This document shows, in pieces, positions 1 through 10,785 of a stretch of DNA of 64,000 nt (position 1 is the stretch's first letter; the number at the start of each line of letters is the position of its first letter). The position numbers and the translations under genes were made by a program. The DNA is from Rhipicephalus microplus. Lineage: Eukaryota > Arthropoda > Arachnida > Ixodida > Ixodidae. The DNA is taken from assembly GCF_043290135.1 (NCBI RefSeq), contig NC_134701.1, positions 10,820,001-10,884,000 on the forward strand, given 5' to 3'. The notes under the pieces were generated by a model. It ran no database searches. It was given only the letters and a program-made list of their open reading frames with translations, and was not told the DNA's origin.

Positions 1-1896
1 AATGAAACCGTCATAATGTTGTAGAAAGCAATGTAAAGTAGCGAGTAAAACGTTTTCTAACGATAGAAGTGCGAAGGTTATGTTAGGTTGAGTTATGTTA
101 GTTTAGGCTAGGTAGCGTCGTGAAACCACCAAAAAGGACGTCATCTAACGAGATAGTGTTGTTTTATTGCATGTACGAAACTGCAATAGGTGAAATGTTT
201 GAAAGCACACAAAACGGCATGAACAAGCCAGATACTGCGTGTTGTACCGTTACAAGTGCGAAACTGCTGTATTGTGATATTCTCGTTAAAGCGCATGCAA
301 GCATCGTGAAACCTTAAAGAACGATGTCATTTAGCGAGATACAGCGTTCTGTACTGCAACCGTCGTAAAACCGCATTAAACAATGTCACTTAGTGAGGTG
401 CAGTGTTTTTCACCATTACAAGTCGGGAACTGCGATATCTAATGTGAAAGCGCATGAAACCGTCGTAATGTTGTAGAGAGCATTGTAATGTAGCGAGTAA
501 AACGTCTTCTAACGGTAGAAGTGTGAAGGTTATGTTAGGTTGAGTTATGTTAATTTAAGCTAGGTTGCGTCGTGAAACCACCAAAAAGGACGTCATCTAA
601 CGAGATAGTGTTGTTTTATTGCATGTACAAAACTGCAATAGGTGAAATGTTGTGAAAGCACACAAAACGGCATGAACAAGCCAGATACTGCTTGTTGTAC
701 CGTTACAAGTGCGAAACTGCTGTATTGTGATGTTCTCGTTAAAGTGCATGCAAGCATCGTGAAACCTAAACGAACGATGTCATTTAGTGAGATACAGCAT
801 TCTGTACTGCAATAAGTTGGTGAAAAACTGTGAGGTTATGCAAACATCGTAATTATGAACGAAACAGTGTAATAGAGCGTTTTTAGATCCAAGTGCGAAT
901 GTTAGGTTAGGTTAAGATATGAACCGTCGTAAAACCGCATTAAACAATGTCACTTAGTGAGATGCAGTGTTTTTCACCATTACAAGTCGGGAACTGCGAT
1001 ATCTTATCTTAAATCGCATGAAACCGTCGTAATGTTGTAGAAAGCATTGTAAAGTAGCGAGTAAAACATTTTCTAACGATAGAAGTGCGAAGATTATGTT
1101 AGGTTGAGTTAGTTTAAGCTAGGTAGCGTCGTGAAACCACCAAATACGACGTCGTCTAACGAGATAGTGTTGTTTTATTGCGACTACGAAACTGCGATAG
1201 GTGGAATATTGTGAAAGGACACAAAACGGCATTAACTAGCCAGGTACTGCGTGTTGTACCGTTACAAGTGCGAAACTGCTATATTGTGATATTCTCGTTA
1301 AAGCGCATGCAAGCATCGTGAAACCTTAAAGAACGATGTCATTTAGCGAGATACAGCGTTCTGTAATGTAATAAGTTGGTGAAAAACTGTGAAGTCATGC
1401 AAATATCTTAAATGTGAACGAAACAGTGTAATAGAGCGTTTTAGATACAAGTGCGAATGTTGTTAGGTTGGGTTAAGATATGAACCGTCGTAAAACCGCA
1501 TTAAACAATGTCACTTAGTGAGATGCAGTGCTTTTCACCATTACAAGTTGGGAGCTGCGATGTCTAATGTGAAAGCGCTTGAAACCGTCGTAATGTTGTA
1601 GAAAGGAATGTAAAGTAGCGAGTAAAACGTTTTCTAACGATAGAAGTGCGAAGGTTATGTTAGTTTGAGTTAGTTTAAGCTAGGTAGCGTCGTGAAACCA
1701 CCAATAACGACGTCATCTAACGAGATGGTGTTGTTTTATTGCGACTACGAAACTGCGATAGGTGAAATATTGTGAAAGGACACAAAACGGCATGACCTAG
1801 CCAGGTACTGCATGTTGTACCGTTACAAGTGCAAAACTGCTATGGTGTGATATTCTCGTTAAAGCGCATGCAAGCATCGTGAAACCTTAAAGAATG
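1..1896. repeat. Satellite array, about 560-bp unit
   Basis: Tandem direct repeats. Equivalent landmarks (the start of GAAACCGTCRTAATGTTGTAG) fall at 4, 456, 1020 and 1581, giving periods of 452, 564 and 561 bp. The first unit lacks about 112 bp that later units carry between the TTCTGTACTGCAA and CCGTCGTAAAACCGC landmarks. Each unit also holds short internal echoes (CGTCGTAA, GTTAGGTT, AACGAGATA). The array is AT-rich and non-coding; a 65-codon frame in the first unit is not preserved between units. The last unit stops near 1896, where unrelated antisense Gypsy sequence begins. I do not recognise the family by name. Confidence 0.9.
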
Positions 1897-2583
1897 ATAT
1901 AATAGGCAAGCCTGCTTTCTACTGGGCTGAACAATACACCGGGCAACGCAGATTTGTTGTGAAAAAAGTAGGGACAAATTTCCTTCTGCAATTACAGCAT
2001 CGGGGACGTCTTGGTCACATTCAACGTTGATAAAAAGGCTGCTGCGGGGAGGCAGAGTAACAGATTCGGACCATACGCGTAGGGCAGCCTTCGATGAGCG
2101 GGCGTTTTCCGGTTCAGAATGAAATGGGTCCTCGAACGACACCTGCAAGTCTCGTAGGTCAATAATTACACCGTGTTCGCTAAGAAAGTCCAGCCCCAGA
2201 ATGAGTGGACGGGAACACACAGGTAATACGAGGACAGACCCTGTGAACGTAGAACCACGGACTCGAACACGGGCTGTGCACATTCCAGTCGGCGTGACGA
2301 GGTGGCCCCCTGCCATGCGCAACGGCGGTCCTTGCCAAGGTGTAGTTACCTTCCTCGGTTTGGATGCCAGGGCGCTGCTCATAACCGAATAATCGGCGCC
2401 AGTGTCGACGAGGGCAGTGACGACGTGATTATTTACGAGTGCGGTGATGTCGGCGAAAACAGTCTTATGACTTTCGGAAACGACTGGAAAGTCAGAACGG
2501 TCTTCGTCGGGTCGTTGCGTCGAGGGAGGCTCTTTGACAGTTCGTTGGGACGCTGCTTTACCCCCAGCAGCCGCGGTTTCTAG
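1897..2583 (-). pseudogene. pro: Gypsy retropepsin-like aspartic protease (3'-truncated)
   Basis: This encodes the polyprotein-processing aspartic protease. Read antisense from 2583, the frame is open through a linker to the active-site motif VDTGADYSVMSS, then to the second signature LILGLDFLSEHGVIIDL. The frame lies -1 relative to gag and joins it exactly at the slippery heptamer at 2583-2589, so it was probably expressed as a Gag-Pro frameshift product and needs no start codon of its own. Coding identity fades just before 1897, where satellite sequence takes over, so downstream RT is missing. The frame happens to stay open a few codons into the satellite. Confidence 0.82.
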
Positions 2584-3980
2584 TTTCCCCTGTGGGGACT
2601 CGGTGACCGGCCTCTGAAAGGAGCATAAGATGACGAGGGAATGCTAGGTGACGTGGAGCGGCGAGGTGATGGTGATCGTGATTGGGGGCGTTGACCAAGG
2701 CGAGGAGCTTGCTGGCCCGTAAGGTACGATTCGATGTCACGGGGACGCTCACCGTAACGCGGGCACCGAGCATCAGGGTGAAAGCCACGGAGACCAAGTT
2801 GGCGGTACTGGCAATAACGGTAGACGTGACCCGCTTCACCACAGTGGTAGCAGAGTAGACGGTTATCTGACGTACGCCACACGCTGGCCTTTATGGCGTT
2901 CTGCCGCGATCCAGACGGAAGATAAGTTGGTGCACTCGGAAACCTTGAGGCGGGTGGCGGAGTCGAAGAGGTGCCCTGGAATCGATGGCTAGCCTGGTCC
3001 ATTGTCCCCATGGTGGGATCAGGGCCATGTGGTGCAGGAGATCGCAGAGCCGCCGCATAAGTCAGCACAGGGGCCTCAGGCCTTGTTGGCACGAGTGGGG
3101 TGACCATCTGTCGGATCTCATTTCGGATTAAGTCTGCGAGAGCACTTACGGGTGCTTGGGGTCCCGCTGCTTGGAGTTGGCGCAGCTCGTCCCGCACGAC
3201 GCTTCTTATGAGCTCTGCGAGGGCATGCCTCTCGCTGTCAGCCCCGATAGAGCATGCAGCAGGGGTCACGTCGTAGTGTTCATACTGTGACAACCGATAC
3301 TAGAGTGTACGCTCCATTGTGGTTGCCTCATTTATGAACTCTACCACAGTCGTCGGTGGATTGTGCACGAGTCCGGCGAAGAGCTGCTCTTTTACCCCAC
3401 GCATTAAATGCCGCAACTTCTTTTCCTCGGACATTGCAGGGTCAGCACGCTTGAAGAGTCGAAGCATGTCCTCGACAAACATCGAAACTCTCTCGTTGGG
3501 TCGTTGGTTCCGAGACGAGATAGCCTGCTCCGCTCTCTCTTTCCTTTCAGTGCTGTGGTACGCATCGCAAAACTGTCGGCTGAACTCATTCCACGTCGCA
3601 AAGGAACCCTCTTGATTCTCATACCACGTTTTGGCAGAGTCTTCAAACGCAAGGTAAACTCTCCGCAGCTTGCGAGCTTCATCCCAATCATTGATGTTGG
3701 CAACTCGATCGAAGTGGTCAAGCCAGTCATCAACATCTTCATAAATGTCTCCATGAAATGAGCGTGGTGTTTGTGGCGCATGAAAAACATGCGGGAGAAA
3801 AGAATAGGCGTCGTTGGTTTGACTCGCCTGATTGGTAGTTGAAGTTGCCATCTCGTCTTGAGAGAGGGGACCGTATTCGGGGGATAGTCCTCGCAGGCGG
3901 CGACTGCTTCTGGCCGTGGGAGCTGTAGCTGTCTCCGAGTAGCTCGATGTGTCGGCTGAAAATCTGCAGCCGAGGTGCAT
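2580..3980 (-). pseudogene. gag: Gypsy gag (capsid/nucleocapsid) with one in-frame stop
   Basis: This is the structural Gag of the retroelement: capsid region followed by nucleocapsid. Reading antisense from the ATG at 3980, a retrotransposon-gag domain is clear (DVDDWLDHFDRVANINDW, then LFKRADPAMSEEKKLRHLMR). A single TAG at 3300-3302 interrupts it directly after TMERTL, and the same frame continues for about 240 more codons to a CCHC zinc knuckle (CYHCGEAGHVYRYC) and an Arg/Ser/Pro-rich tail. The frame ends with TAG at 2580-2582. Apart from the one nonsense codon it is remarkably intact (about 467 codons). The start at 3980 is the best supported ATG because it gives the same basic N-terminal RR.RGL.PE segment as the relative near 30.9 kb. 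Confidence 0.85.
2583..2589 (-). promoter_or_regulatory. Putative -1 programmed frameshift slippery site GGGAAAC
   Basis: Antisense strand reads G GGA AAC followed at once by the gag stop TAG. The heptamer fits the X_XXY_YYZ rule in the gag frame, and slipping back one base enters the protease frame, which is open from this point to the DTGA active site. GGGAAAC is an established retroviral -1 frameshift heptamer. A downstream pseudoknot was not evaluated. Confidence 0.75.
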
Positions 3981-4121
3981 TTACCCAGCACCTCCACCAG
4001 TGCCGTGAACGTAATAACAGACAACGATAAATCAGCGTCTTGCTTGCCATCAGACCAGGAAGCAAAAGCCCTTTTCTTTCTTCACTTCCAAGGGATTCCA
4101 CCTACAGTTGATGGCTCATAC

Positions 4122-4153
4122 CCATTACCTGTGAGATCTGTCACAGGTAATGG
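4122..4153. repeat. 13-bp-arm palindrome at Gypsy/LINE junction
   Basis: CCATTACCTGTGA at 4122-4134 is perfectly inverted at 4141-4153 around a 6-nt spacer. It lies at the boundary between antisense Gypsy leader and antisense LINE RT; the right arm also encodes part of the LINE sequence just after its YADD motif. It may mark microhomology used in joining. Confidence 0.7.
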
Positions 4154-5716
4154 TTGCGTCATCTGCATATTTAATAAACATGGCATTATTATTAATGTTA
4201 ATCGTGTCACTAATGTCGAGGTTGATGAACAAAGGTCCCAGAATGCTGCCCTGTGAAACACAACAAGGCAGTGGCAGATCTTGGGATCACGAGTTATTTA
4301 TTTGGACAACTTGTCGCCGATGGGACAAGTATGACCGCAGTAAATTTAACCCACAACCACAAACACCATAAATTTCTAACTTTCTTAACAAGACCTCGTG
4401 ATTCACCAAGTTAAAAGCCTTGGAAAAATCAACAAATAAACCAATTACTATTTTCTTGCTTTCAAATTCTTGTAAAATATATTCTTTCTGGTGGAGCAAA
4501 GCTAATTCTGTTGATCTGTCTTTCCGTGACCCAAACTTTTGGGTTGTTAATATATTGTAGTTCTCCAAAACATTTCAGAGCCTACAATGAAATAATTTAT
4601 CAAAAGGTTTTCACAAATAGATAAAACAGACAGAAGGGTGGTAATTTCCTGATCCATTTCGATTCCCCTTTTTGTAGAGCACTGTTACCTTGACTATTTG
4701 CAGTTTTACTGGGAAAGCTGATGCAGTTATGCAGGTAATGAATATGTGTGCAAGAACTGGCGCTGTTATGTCTACAACAAATTTCACCGGTTTTATCTGG
4801 ATTTCATCTATATCTCTACTGCTGCTGTTCTTTAAATTTGCAATTATTGAAATAACTTTCTGAACTGTGACTGGCGGCATAAATAAAGTGTTATCGTTTC
4901 TCATGTTCATATATTGACATTCATCTGTGGGACTAACTAAGGTACTCAAATTTGTAAATAAAATTGTTGAATGCATCCGCCAATTCCACCCCATTTAACT
5001 CTCTCCTTTCAACGCTAAGTTTGGATACACAGTTACGGTTTTTACCACGGTGGAGTAACACGTTTAATTTGTCCCAAAGTAGCTTGCTTGATGAAGTTTT
5101 TATATTTTTGAAAGACGAGAAGTACTCTTTTCGTGCGATCCACCGATTCTTAGATTAGTTTGTTTTGATTTTTTTTAATCGGTCAGGTCATCGAGATTGT
5201 GAGTTTTAAAAACTGTCTTAATAGCCTCTCCTTTGTTCTCATTTGTTGGTAGAGCTCGCGCGTTACCCACGGTTTTCTAAATTTTCTATTTATTTTTCGT
5301 GTTTTGACAGAAAAGTCAACTCCGCAAAAACTTTTAAATATATCTAAAAAGGCATTGTATGCAAGGTCAGCATCATCTAAATTGAGTATCGTGGACCAGT
5401 CAACCTGGAGCAGCTCCTTTGTAAATGCGTTAAAAGCCGTATCATTTATTGGTTGGTAGAAACTTTTCACAGGCGGGCTGTTTCTAGGTATACCAGCATT
5501 ATTTAAACAAAAAAGAAACACAGAAAGGTGGTCACTAATGGAACATGACAAGGCACTAGCTTTAATCTGTCATAATAAAAAATTTGTTATGAATAGGTCT
5601 AACGCTGATTGACACTGAGTTGTTATTCGCGTTGGATCATTATTACATTTTGAAACCCATATGAAATTATTATATTTTTAAAATTAGCACTCTCTGGAGT
5701 AATCACTCCCATATCA
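4141..5716 (-). pseudogene. LINE P ORF2: endonuclease C-terminus and reverse transcriptase (3'-truncated)
   Basis: Antisense non-LTR retrotransposon ORF2, broken into several frames. In coding order: the C-terminal half of the APE-type endonuclease (NDPTRITTQCQSALDLFITN, then SISDHLSVFL) near 5550-5716; a linker; the RT N-terminus around 4650-4990; RT core (FVDFSKAFNLVNHEVLLRKL) around 4390-4450; and the catalytic KYADDATI at 4150-4180. The sequence then stops at the Gypsy junction. Frameshifts and stops show it is dead. The endonuclease is missing its middle at 5716, and the matching N-terminal half lies at 7426-7860, so an insertion of about 1.7 kb (perhaps with a small deletion) split it. 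CR1/Jockey-like; exact clade not assigned. Confidence 0.8.
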
Positions 5717-6510
5717 ATTGTGAGAGGTTAGTGTGGGCCCAGGCGCTCAACCGACAAGGAATAGGGCATATACAAAGACAGGACGTTTATACAAGTAGGA
5801 CATAATTACATACATGAACTAAAACTGCATACATGCACTCCTAACTCGTGCCAGTCCCGTTCACCCTACAGGTTTAAAACACGTAGTCACGGTTCACGCG
5901 GCCCTGACACAGCGAATCTAGCTCGCGCGCCACTCGACGTCAACCACTCACGCCACTGTCGTCGAGATGGTCCGACATGTCGCCGCGTCTCCTGGATTTT
6001 GGAAGGTCCCGGATGTCCGTCGCACCACGGCCGTCGCTAGAACAGCTGCTCGCTGTGCGGTGGCTGGTCGGATCCGTGCTCGGCCACGCCCGAGAACACT
6101 CGATAGATCGGCCCAGCACGCCTCAGCTTCCCTGACACGTCAACCCACGTAGACGCTGACTCGCCAGCAGGTCTCGACCGTGACCACGAGCACCGTCGTC
6201 GCCTGGCGTAGCTCGTCACCCGAGGTCGTCTGCAGTCCAGTCGTGACAGGTTTCGCGCCGTAACGGGCTGGTAGCCGCCACGACCCTCGTTCTGCCACTG
6301 CTGCCCGACTGCTTCGGTCCGACTTACTTCTTCAACGTTCCGAAGAAATCTTTTTCACGCGCCCGCTCACGGGCGGCGCCGCCACGCACAACACACGCAC
6401 TTTCGTCTTCCTCTATCTTCCAAGGTCCCGTTTTCATTAAAAAACGTCCCCGAATCGTCGCACAATGTTACAACCACCTGCAGCAATCAATTTGCACCTG
6501 CTGTCTACAA
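5717..6510. other. GC-rich insert of unknown type (possible solo LTR)
   Basis: A block of about 790 bp, clearly richer in G+C and CpG than the AT-rich LINE sequence on both sides. It begins near TGTGAGAGG and ends near CTGTCTACA, so TG...CA ends are possible but no target duplication was established. Short open frames (for example 5967-6152) have no recognisable motif. A solo LTR or a non-autonomous element are the likeliest readings; neither is proven. Confidence 0.3.
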
Positions 6511-6539
6511 CGTACGAAAAAAAAACAAGAACGTTCATA

Positions 6540-7425
6540 AAATTCAAAGAATGTAGGGATACAGGGATAAGGATGATCTCACCTGGAACCTAACATTGCA
6601 TACCTAACAAGCAAAGCTAACAAATCACTCGGCGATCTCTGACGAAATTTTTCACGTGCACCACAATCACTCAAAATAATTCTCTATAAAGCACTTATCC
6701 GGCCTAAACTAGATTATGCAGCCTCTGTATGGGACCTCCGTTAGGATCAATTATTTATGTGGTAGAAAAATTCACAATTCCTCGAAATTCATTTCATCTA
6801 ACTATAACAGGATCGCTAGCATCACTTTAATGAAAGTTCATCTAGAATTACCACCTCTAGCTTTACGACGTAAAATCGCGTGCCTCTCTCTCTCTTTCAT
6901 AGGCTATGTCATCATCCCTTTTTACGTCACCAACATCTTTCGGCACCGCATCACATTTCATTTCGCATTGATCACTAACACAAACTTGGCATACCATCTT
7001 GTAGGTCCTCCTCTTTCTTCATTCATTTGTGCCACACACAAGTGATGAGTGGAATCACCTTCCTCCAGATGTTATCACTATCAAGGATACTAACAAATTT
7101 ATGATAGCTGTATGTGATATCTTTCTCTAAGTTTTCTTTTTCTTTTAAACTATGCACCGCCATTTACACTTATATCATGCGTCTACGTTGATACACCGAA
7201 TTTCGACTTTCGTTTATAGTTAACATGTCTTGTATTTTGTTTTGTTTTTTGTTCCGCTAAAATGTACTTGGGAATTGTTGTGAGTTCCTTTCCTGCATTT
7301 TATGTTGTGTTTTGTCTTGTGATCTTTTCCTGAACTATAACTCCAGTTTTCCGTATTTTTCCCTATCCCCTCTGCAATGCCACGGGCCCTGAGGGCATTT
7401 TAAAGAAATAAATAATAAATAAATA
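6540..7425 (+). pseudogene. CR1-like LINE 3' end (5'-truncated)
   Basis: Sense-strand fragment of a LINE ORF2 C-terminus plus 3' UTR. Translation gives the post-RT motif typical of CR1/Jockey ORF2 (ILYKALIRPKLDYAASVWD near 6680-6745) and then LELPPLALRRKIACL and a VEWNHLPP-like end near 7050. Stops and frameshifts are present. The 3' UTR finishes in AAATAAATAATAAATAAATA at about 7405-7424, the short-repeat tail expected for a CR1-type element. It lies inside the endonuclease region of antisense LINE P, so it is younger than that element, and it was 5'-truncated on arrival, as is usual for this clade. Confidence 0.75.
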
Positions 7426-7860
7426 TGTCCACATGGCATCTGGTAACATAATGAATAGAGTAATTTATGTGCGAATCATGTCAGCACTACGTAATCAGGT
7501 GACGTGATACTGAACGCATCTGCTAGTTCCCAGTCAATTTCTTTTTCAGTTAGTATAGCAACAACACCCCCGCGACCAAAAGGTTTGTTTAAGTAATGTG
7601 TGTTATAGCCTTCCATTCTGAAAATGTCACATTCGTTTGTGCTCCATTTTTCACTGAAGATGGTAACTGAAAAGTGAAAACGAAATTCACTGAAAGAGTC
7701 TTCTAAAGAAAATCTTTTCATTCCGGATAGACATGGCGTTTAGATGCACACATTTCAGCCCGTGTAATCTAAAATCAGATACCAGACCATTCAAGTCGTC
7801 TGGCGAATAGAACTCTGTTTATACATCTTCACAATCTTCCTCTATGATAACACTGGCCGA
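7426..7860 (-). pseudogene. LINE P ORF2: endonuclease N-terminal half
   Basis: Antisense. This is the start of the APE-type endonuclease that nicks target DNA for target-primed reverse transcription. Motifs in order: GLKCVHLNAMSIRNE near 7745-7790 (the HLNARS-type start), VTIFSEKWS near 7650 (catalytic Glu motif), FGRGGVVAILTEKEIDW near 7530-7590, SPDYVVLT, then a YR.PSG-like segment broken off at 7426 by the CR1 insertion. Several stops and a frameshift separate the pieces. Together with 4141-5716 it makes up a single disrupted ORF2. Confidence 0.7.
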
Positions 7861-7865
7861 GGACA

Positions 7866-8779
7866 TTATCTGGGCTTAAGACGATCAAGGTCCTCACGGC
7901 ACTTAACGTGAATTGCACTCGCCCCATCAGACCTTCGCAAAAGAACTTTTCCATGCTTATACCATGCATGTTTAAACCCAGATGCTTTGGCCGAGCTTTT
8001 TGTTGTTAGAAGTAGCTCCCTGTTATGACAAGTCAGGTTCTCCTGGATGAACAAGCGCGGATCGGTATTTTTTTAGTTTGTTTCTTTTGTTCAGCCATGA
8101 ATCCCTGACTGCCTGTCTCGTGAAGTGCATGGTTATTACTGGTATGTTATCTTTCTGTGCCAGCAGCCTGTGAACTGTGGCAATGTCCTGTTTGACCAAG
8201 TGAGGCGTTTCCAGAATGTCTGCAACTTGATTTAAAACTTTGTGAAAGTTTTCCCCTGACGCACGAGATATTTCATGAATTTATAAATTAAGCTGTCTGT
8301 TACGAAGCTCGAGATCGTTCACTTCTGACCGAAGGTGAGCCTGGACTGACTGGCTCTAATTATCCTTTTTTTCGAATTCTTGCACCTGTTTTCCGAGTAT
8401 TTTGATTTAATTTTCTTGCTTGCCAATTATTTTTTTGAGTTCCTCAAAACTGGCACTCATGTGCTCGACAGACTGTTCGATTGTTTCCACTCCAGCCACA
8501 AAAGATAGCAGGCTTTCTAGCTTCTGGTATAGATACCAGAATATTTCTTATATCGGTGTCTATTTTAGTTTCATCACCACACCTATCAGTTTGTACAGAG
8601 CTCCGGCAGTTTTGGCACCGCCATGCGTTGTTTGCAGTTTCGGACTTTCCTTTGAATGACTTCTGTGCTATCCCAGCACATTTTCCACAATGATACTCGT
8701 GCGTACACTGAGAACAAGTCACACGACCCTCACTTCGATGAAGTACTTCATCACATGCACAACAGACATGGGACATCAC
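7866..8779 (-). pseudogene. LINE P ORF1 with PHD-type zinc finger
   Basis: Antisense ORF1-like protein. The N-terminal 60 residues form a C4HC3 PHD-like finger: CCACDEVLH, CSQCTHEYHCGKC, then WRCQNC. It is followed by a charged, coiled-coil-like stretch (FEELKKIIGKQEN and LRSEVNDLELRNRQLNL, near 8270-8450) and by a C-terminal region near 7870-8090 (LTCHNRELLLTTKSS, then HGKVLLRRSDGASAIHVKCREDL), which resembles the nucleic-acid-binding tail of LINE ORF1 proteins. The chosen start is the ATG at 8779 just before the finger. At least three stops interrupt the frame. PHD-bearing ORF1 proteins are known in CR1/L2-type LINEs; here it supports a family distinct from the 2A-bearing LINEs elsewhere in the window. 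Confidence 0.72.
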
Positions 8780-9081
8780 TTGAACCCGTGTACAAGGTCA
8801 CAGTGAACTCAGTATTGCGGTTTAAATGCAAACTTTGGCAGCGACAGCCGCAGCACAGACACCGTTGCATTAACTAGGAAATGCAAAAAAAAACCTAACC
8901 TGCACAATTGTGATAGCAATATAAGCGATGTTCGTAGGTCGCTGCCGCTGCTGCCAAATGGTTGCGTCCCACAATGCGTGTGAATTAATCCGCGTTCGAT
9001 TCCTTCACTGGGCACGCAGGCACACTCGGAACCTGTGATGTTGATTGTCGTGGAGACTTCACGGGCAGCCGGGTTGAGACA
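8780..9081. other. No recognisable feature (probable LINE P 5' flank)
   Basis: About 300 bp upstream of the antisense ORF1 start of LINE P. It may include that element's 5' UTR. No motif, tRNA, hairpin or conserved frame was seen. Confidence 0.4.
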
Positions 9082-9274
9082 GGCCTGCCTGCCCTGTCTG
9101 CCTGCCTGCCCGCCCACCCACCCACTTTCTTGTCTGTCCATCCGTCCGTCCACCTGTCTGCCTGCCTGCCTGCCTACCTGCCTGCCTGCCCGCCCACCCG
9201 CCCGCCCTCTCGCTTGTCTGTCCATCCGTCCGTCCGCCTGCCTGCCTGCCTGCCTACCTGCCTGCCTGCCTGCC

Positions 9275-9339
<65 letters not shown>
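9082..9339. repeat. Tetranucleotide microsatellite (CTGC/CTGT)n
   Basis: A 258-bp pyrimidine-rich array. It starts as imperfect CCTG units mixed with CCGTC/CCCAC and resolves into pure TCTG repeats from about 9275 to 9339. The open frames in it (Cys/Leu/Pro-rich on one strand, Gly/Arg/Gln-rich on the other) are by-products of the repeat. Confidence 0.97.
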
Positions 9340-9340
<1 letters not shown>

Positions 9341-9379
9341 GCCGCCTATAACTTTTAGCTCTCCTAGACGTTTAGATAA

Positions 9380-10320
9380 TGGGATCTATACCAAACTTGG
9401 TATGGCATAACATGACTGTATGGCGAGCATAAGTGACTAGTCCTTACATGAAAGCATTACGTGTATCTCGCGATTGTCATGATTCACATGTCACGGCCTT
9501 GCAGCTCTCGCAGTGGTTACGTTCACATGACAAATTGAAGAACTGATGACATGACCGCATGGTGAACATAAGTGTCATACACGCCACACTCGTCATACGC
9601 TCGCGGTCGTTTCGCTAACTTTATATATCCCAGATTTACTATTACGTGACGTGAAAGAAAGATGAAGGTATATGACTACTGCAAACATGATAATCATGAC
9701 ATGCGTGTCGTGTAAGAACATGGCAACACACCATGCTCATGATGCGCTCGCGGTCGTGTCGCGAGCTTCACAAATACCAAATTTGGTATTACGCGACGTG
9801 AATGGATGACAAAGGTATATGACTGGTGCCAACATGATAATCATAACATGCGTGTCATATAAAACATGACTACGTGTTACGCTCCTAGTGTGCTCGCAAC
9901 CATTTCGCTATTCAAATATACCAAATATGTTACGTGACGTGCTTGGATGACGAAGGTATATGACTGGTAAAAACGTGATACTAATGATATGCGTGTCATG
10001 TAGGAACATGACTGCATGCCACGCTTATGATGCGCTCGCGGTCATTTCGCTGTCTTCAAATACGCCCAACTTGGTATTACGGGACGTGAATGAATGGCGA
10101 AGATACGTGACTGGTGCTAACATGATAAATGAAAAGCGTTTCCCGTAAGAACATGACTACATGCCATGCTCATGATACGCTCTCGGCCGTTTGCGCTGGC
10201 TTCATATGTACCTAATTTGGAAGTAGGTGAGGCGAATGGACCACGAAAGTAAATGACACGCCCACACTTGGTAATCATGACATACGTGTCATGTAAAATT
10301 GCTAAGCCTGCACGGAAGCC
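9380..10320. repeat. Degenerate tandem repeat, about 142-bp unit
   Basis: Recurring block: TTGGTATTACGTGACGTGAA, GATGACGAAGGTATATGACTG, ACATGATAATCATGACATG, CGTGTCATGTAAGAACATG, then CGCTCGCGGTCGTTTCGCT. Copies of the first landmark occur near 9635, 9778, 9920, 10066 and 10210, so the period is roughly 140-147 bp with considerable divergence. The same family resumes at 14780-15050. It is rich in ATGACATG/CATGTCAT palindromic words. A weaker related patch lies near 40860-41040. Confidence 0.8.
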
Positions 10321-10330
10321 ACAGCATAGT

Positions 10331-10785
10331 GACAATGAAAGCTACAAGAGCGCCCTTTCAGAAATTTTTCTAAACGCAAATCGGGTAACTCCTGCAAGCA
10401 CACTGGCTGGGTACCCACTACGGCATTAATAATAAAAACTTTAGGGTAGGAGGCCGGCATTCGCTATGCTACTCTTCATCACTCTTCTGAGAAGCGTGGT
10501 ATCCGCTAAACTATTGCAAGAAATTTTGTGCCAATTGTCCATGCAGTGGCTGACGACGATGAGGAATTATGGCTGTATACTTGGTATGTGTCACAGTTAA
10601 TAGGGAAACAAGAACACGTTTTTTGTAATCGGTTGGAGCATTAGACGGCCCACTCGTTATGTCGATCGCATTGTGCGACAACTGGTTGTTCTTTCGCTGT
10701 TTTAAAACGCTTTATAGGTCGTAATAATGCGATTGCTTTCCCGGCATTAAACCTGCCTAGGGCAAGTTTTCCAACAAGTCCCAAG
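10331..10785. other. Non-coding stretch, probable repeat
   Basis: About 450 bp with no open frame of note, directly upstream of a tRNA-like SINE head. It resembles dispersed non-coding sequence I associate with tick genomes (memory-based inference) and may belong to a longer composite with the SINE. Confidence 0.3.

Larger units (their letters stand above)
1897..4140 (-). mobile_element. Gypsy LTR-retrotransposon fragment (gag-protease)
   Basis: This is an antisense fragment of a Gypsy-type element holding 5' leader, gag and protease only. No reverse transcriptase, RNase H, integrase or LTR is visible. It is cut abruptly by satellite at about 1896 (after the protease) and by LINE sequence at about 4140 (in the leader). 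Its gag shares wording with the fragment at 30.2-31.0 kb (the FHG..EDVDDWL..F.RVA.IN and LFKRADPAM.EEKKLRHLMRGV motifs), so the two are relatives. Both junctions look like truncation or rearrangement, not target-site insertion. Confidence 0.85.

Noticed and set aside
120..317. 65-codon frame in the satellite
   Set aside because: Not preserved in the other units; no motif.
9035..9358. Cys/Leu/Pro-rich open frame
   Set aside because: Translation of the CTGC/CTGT microsatellite, open on several frames.
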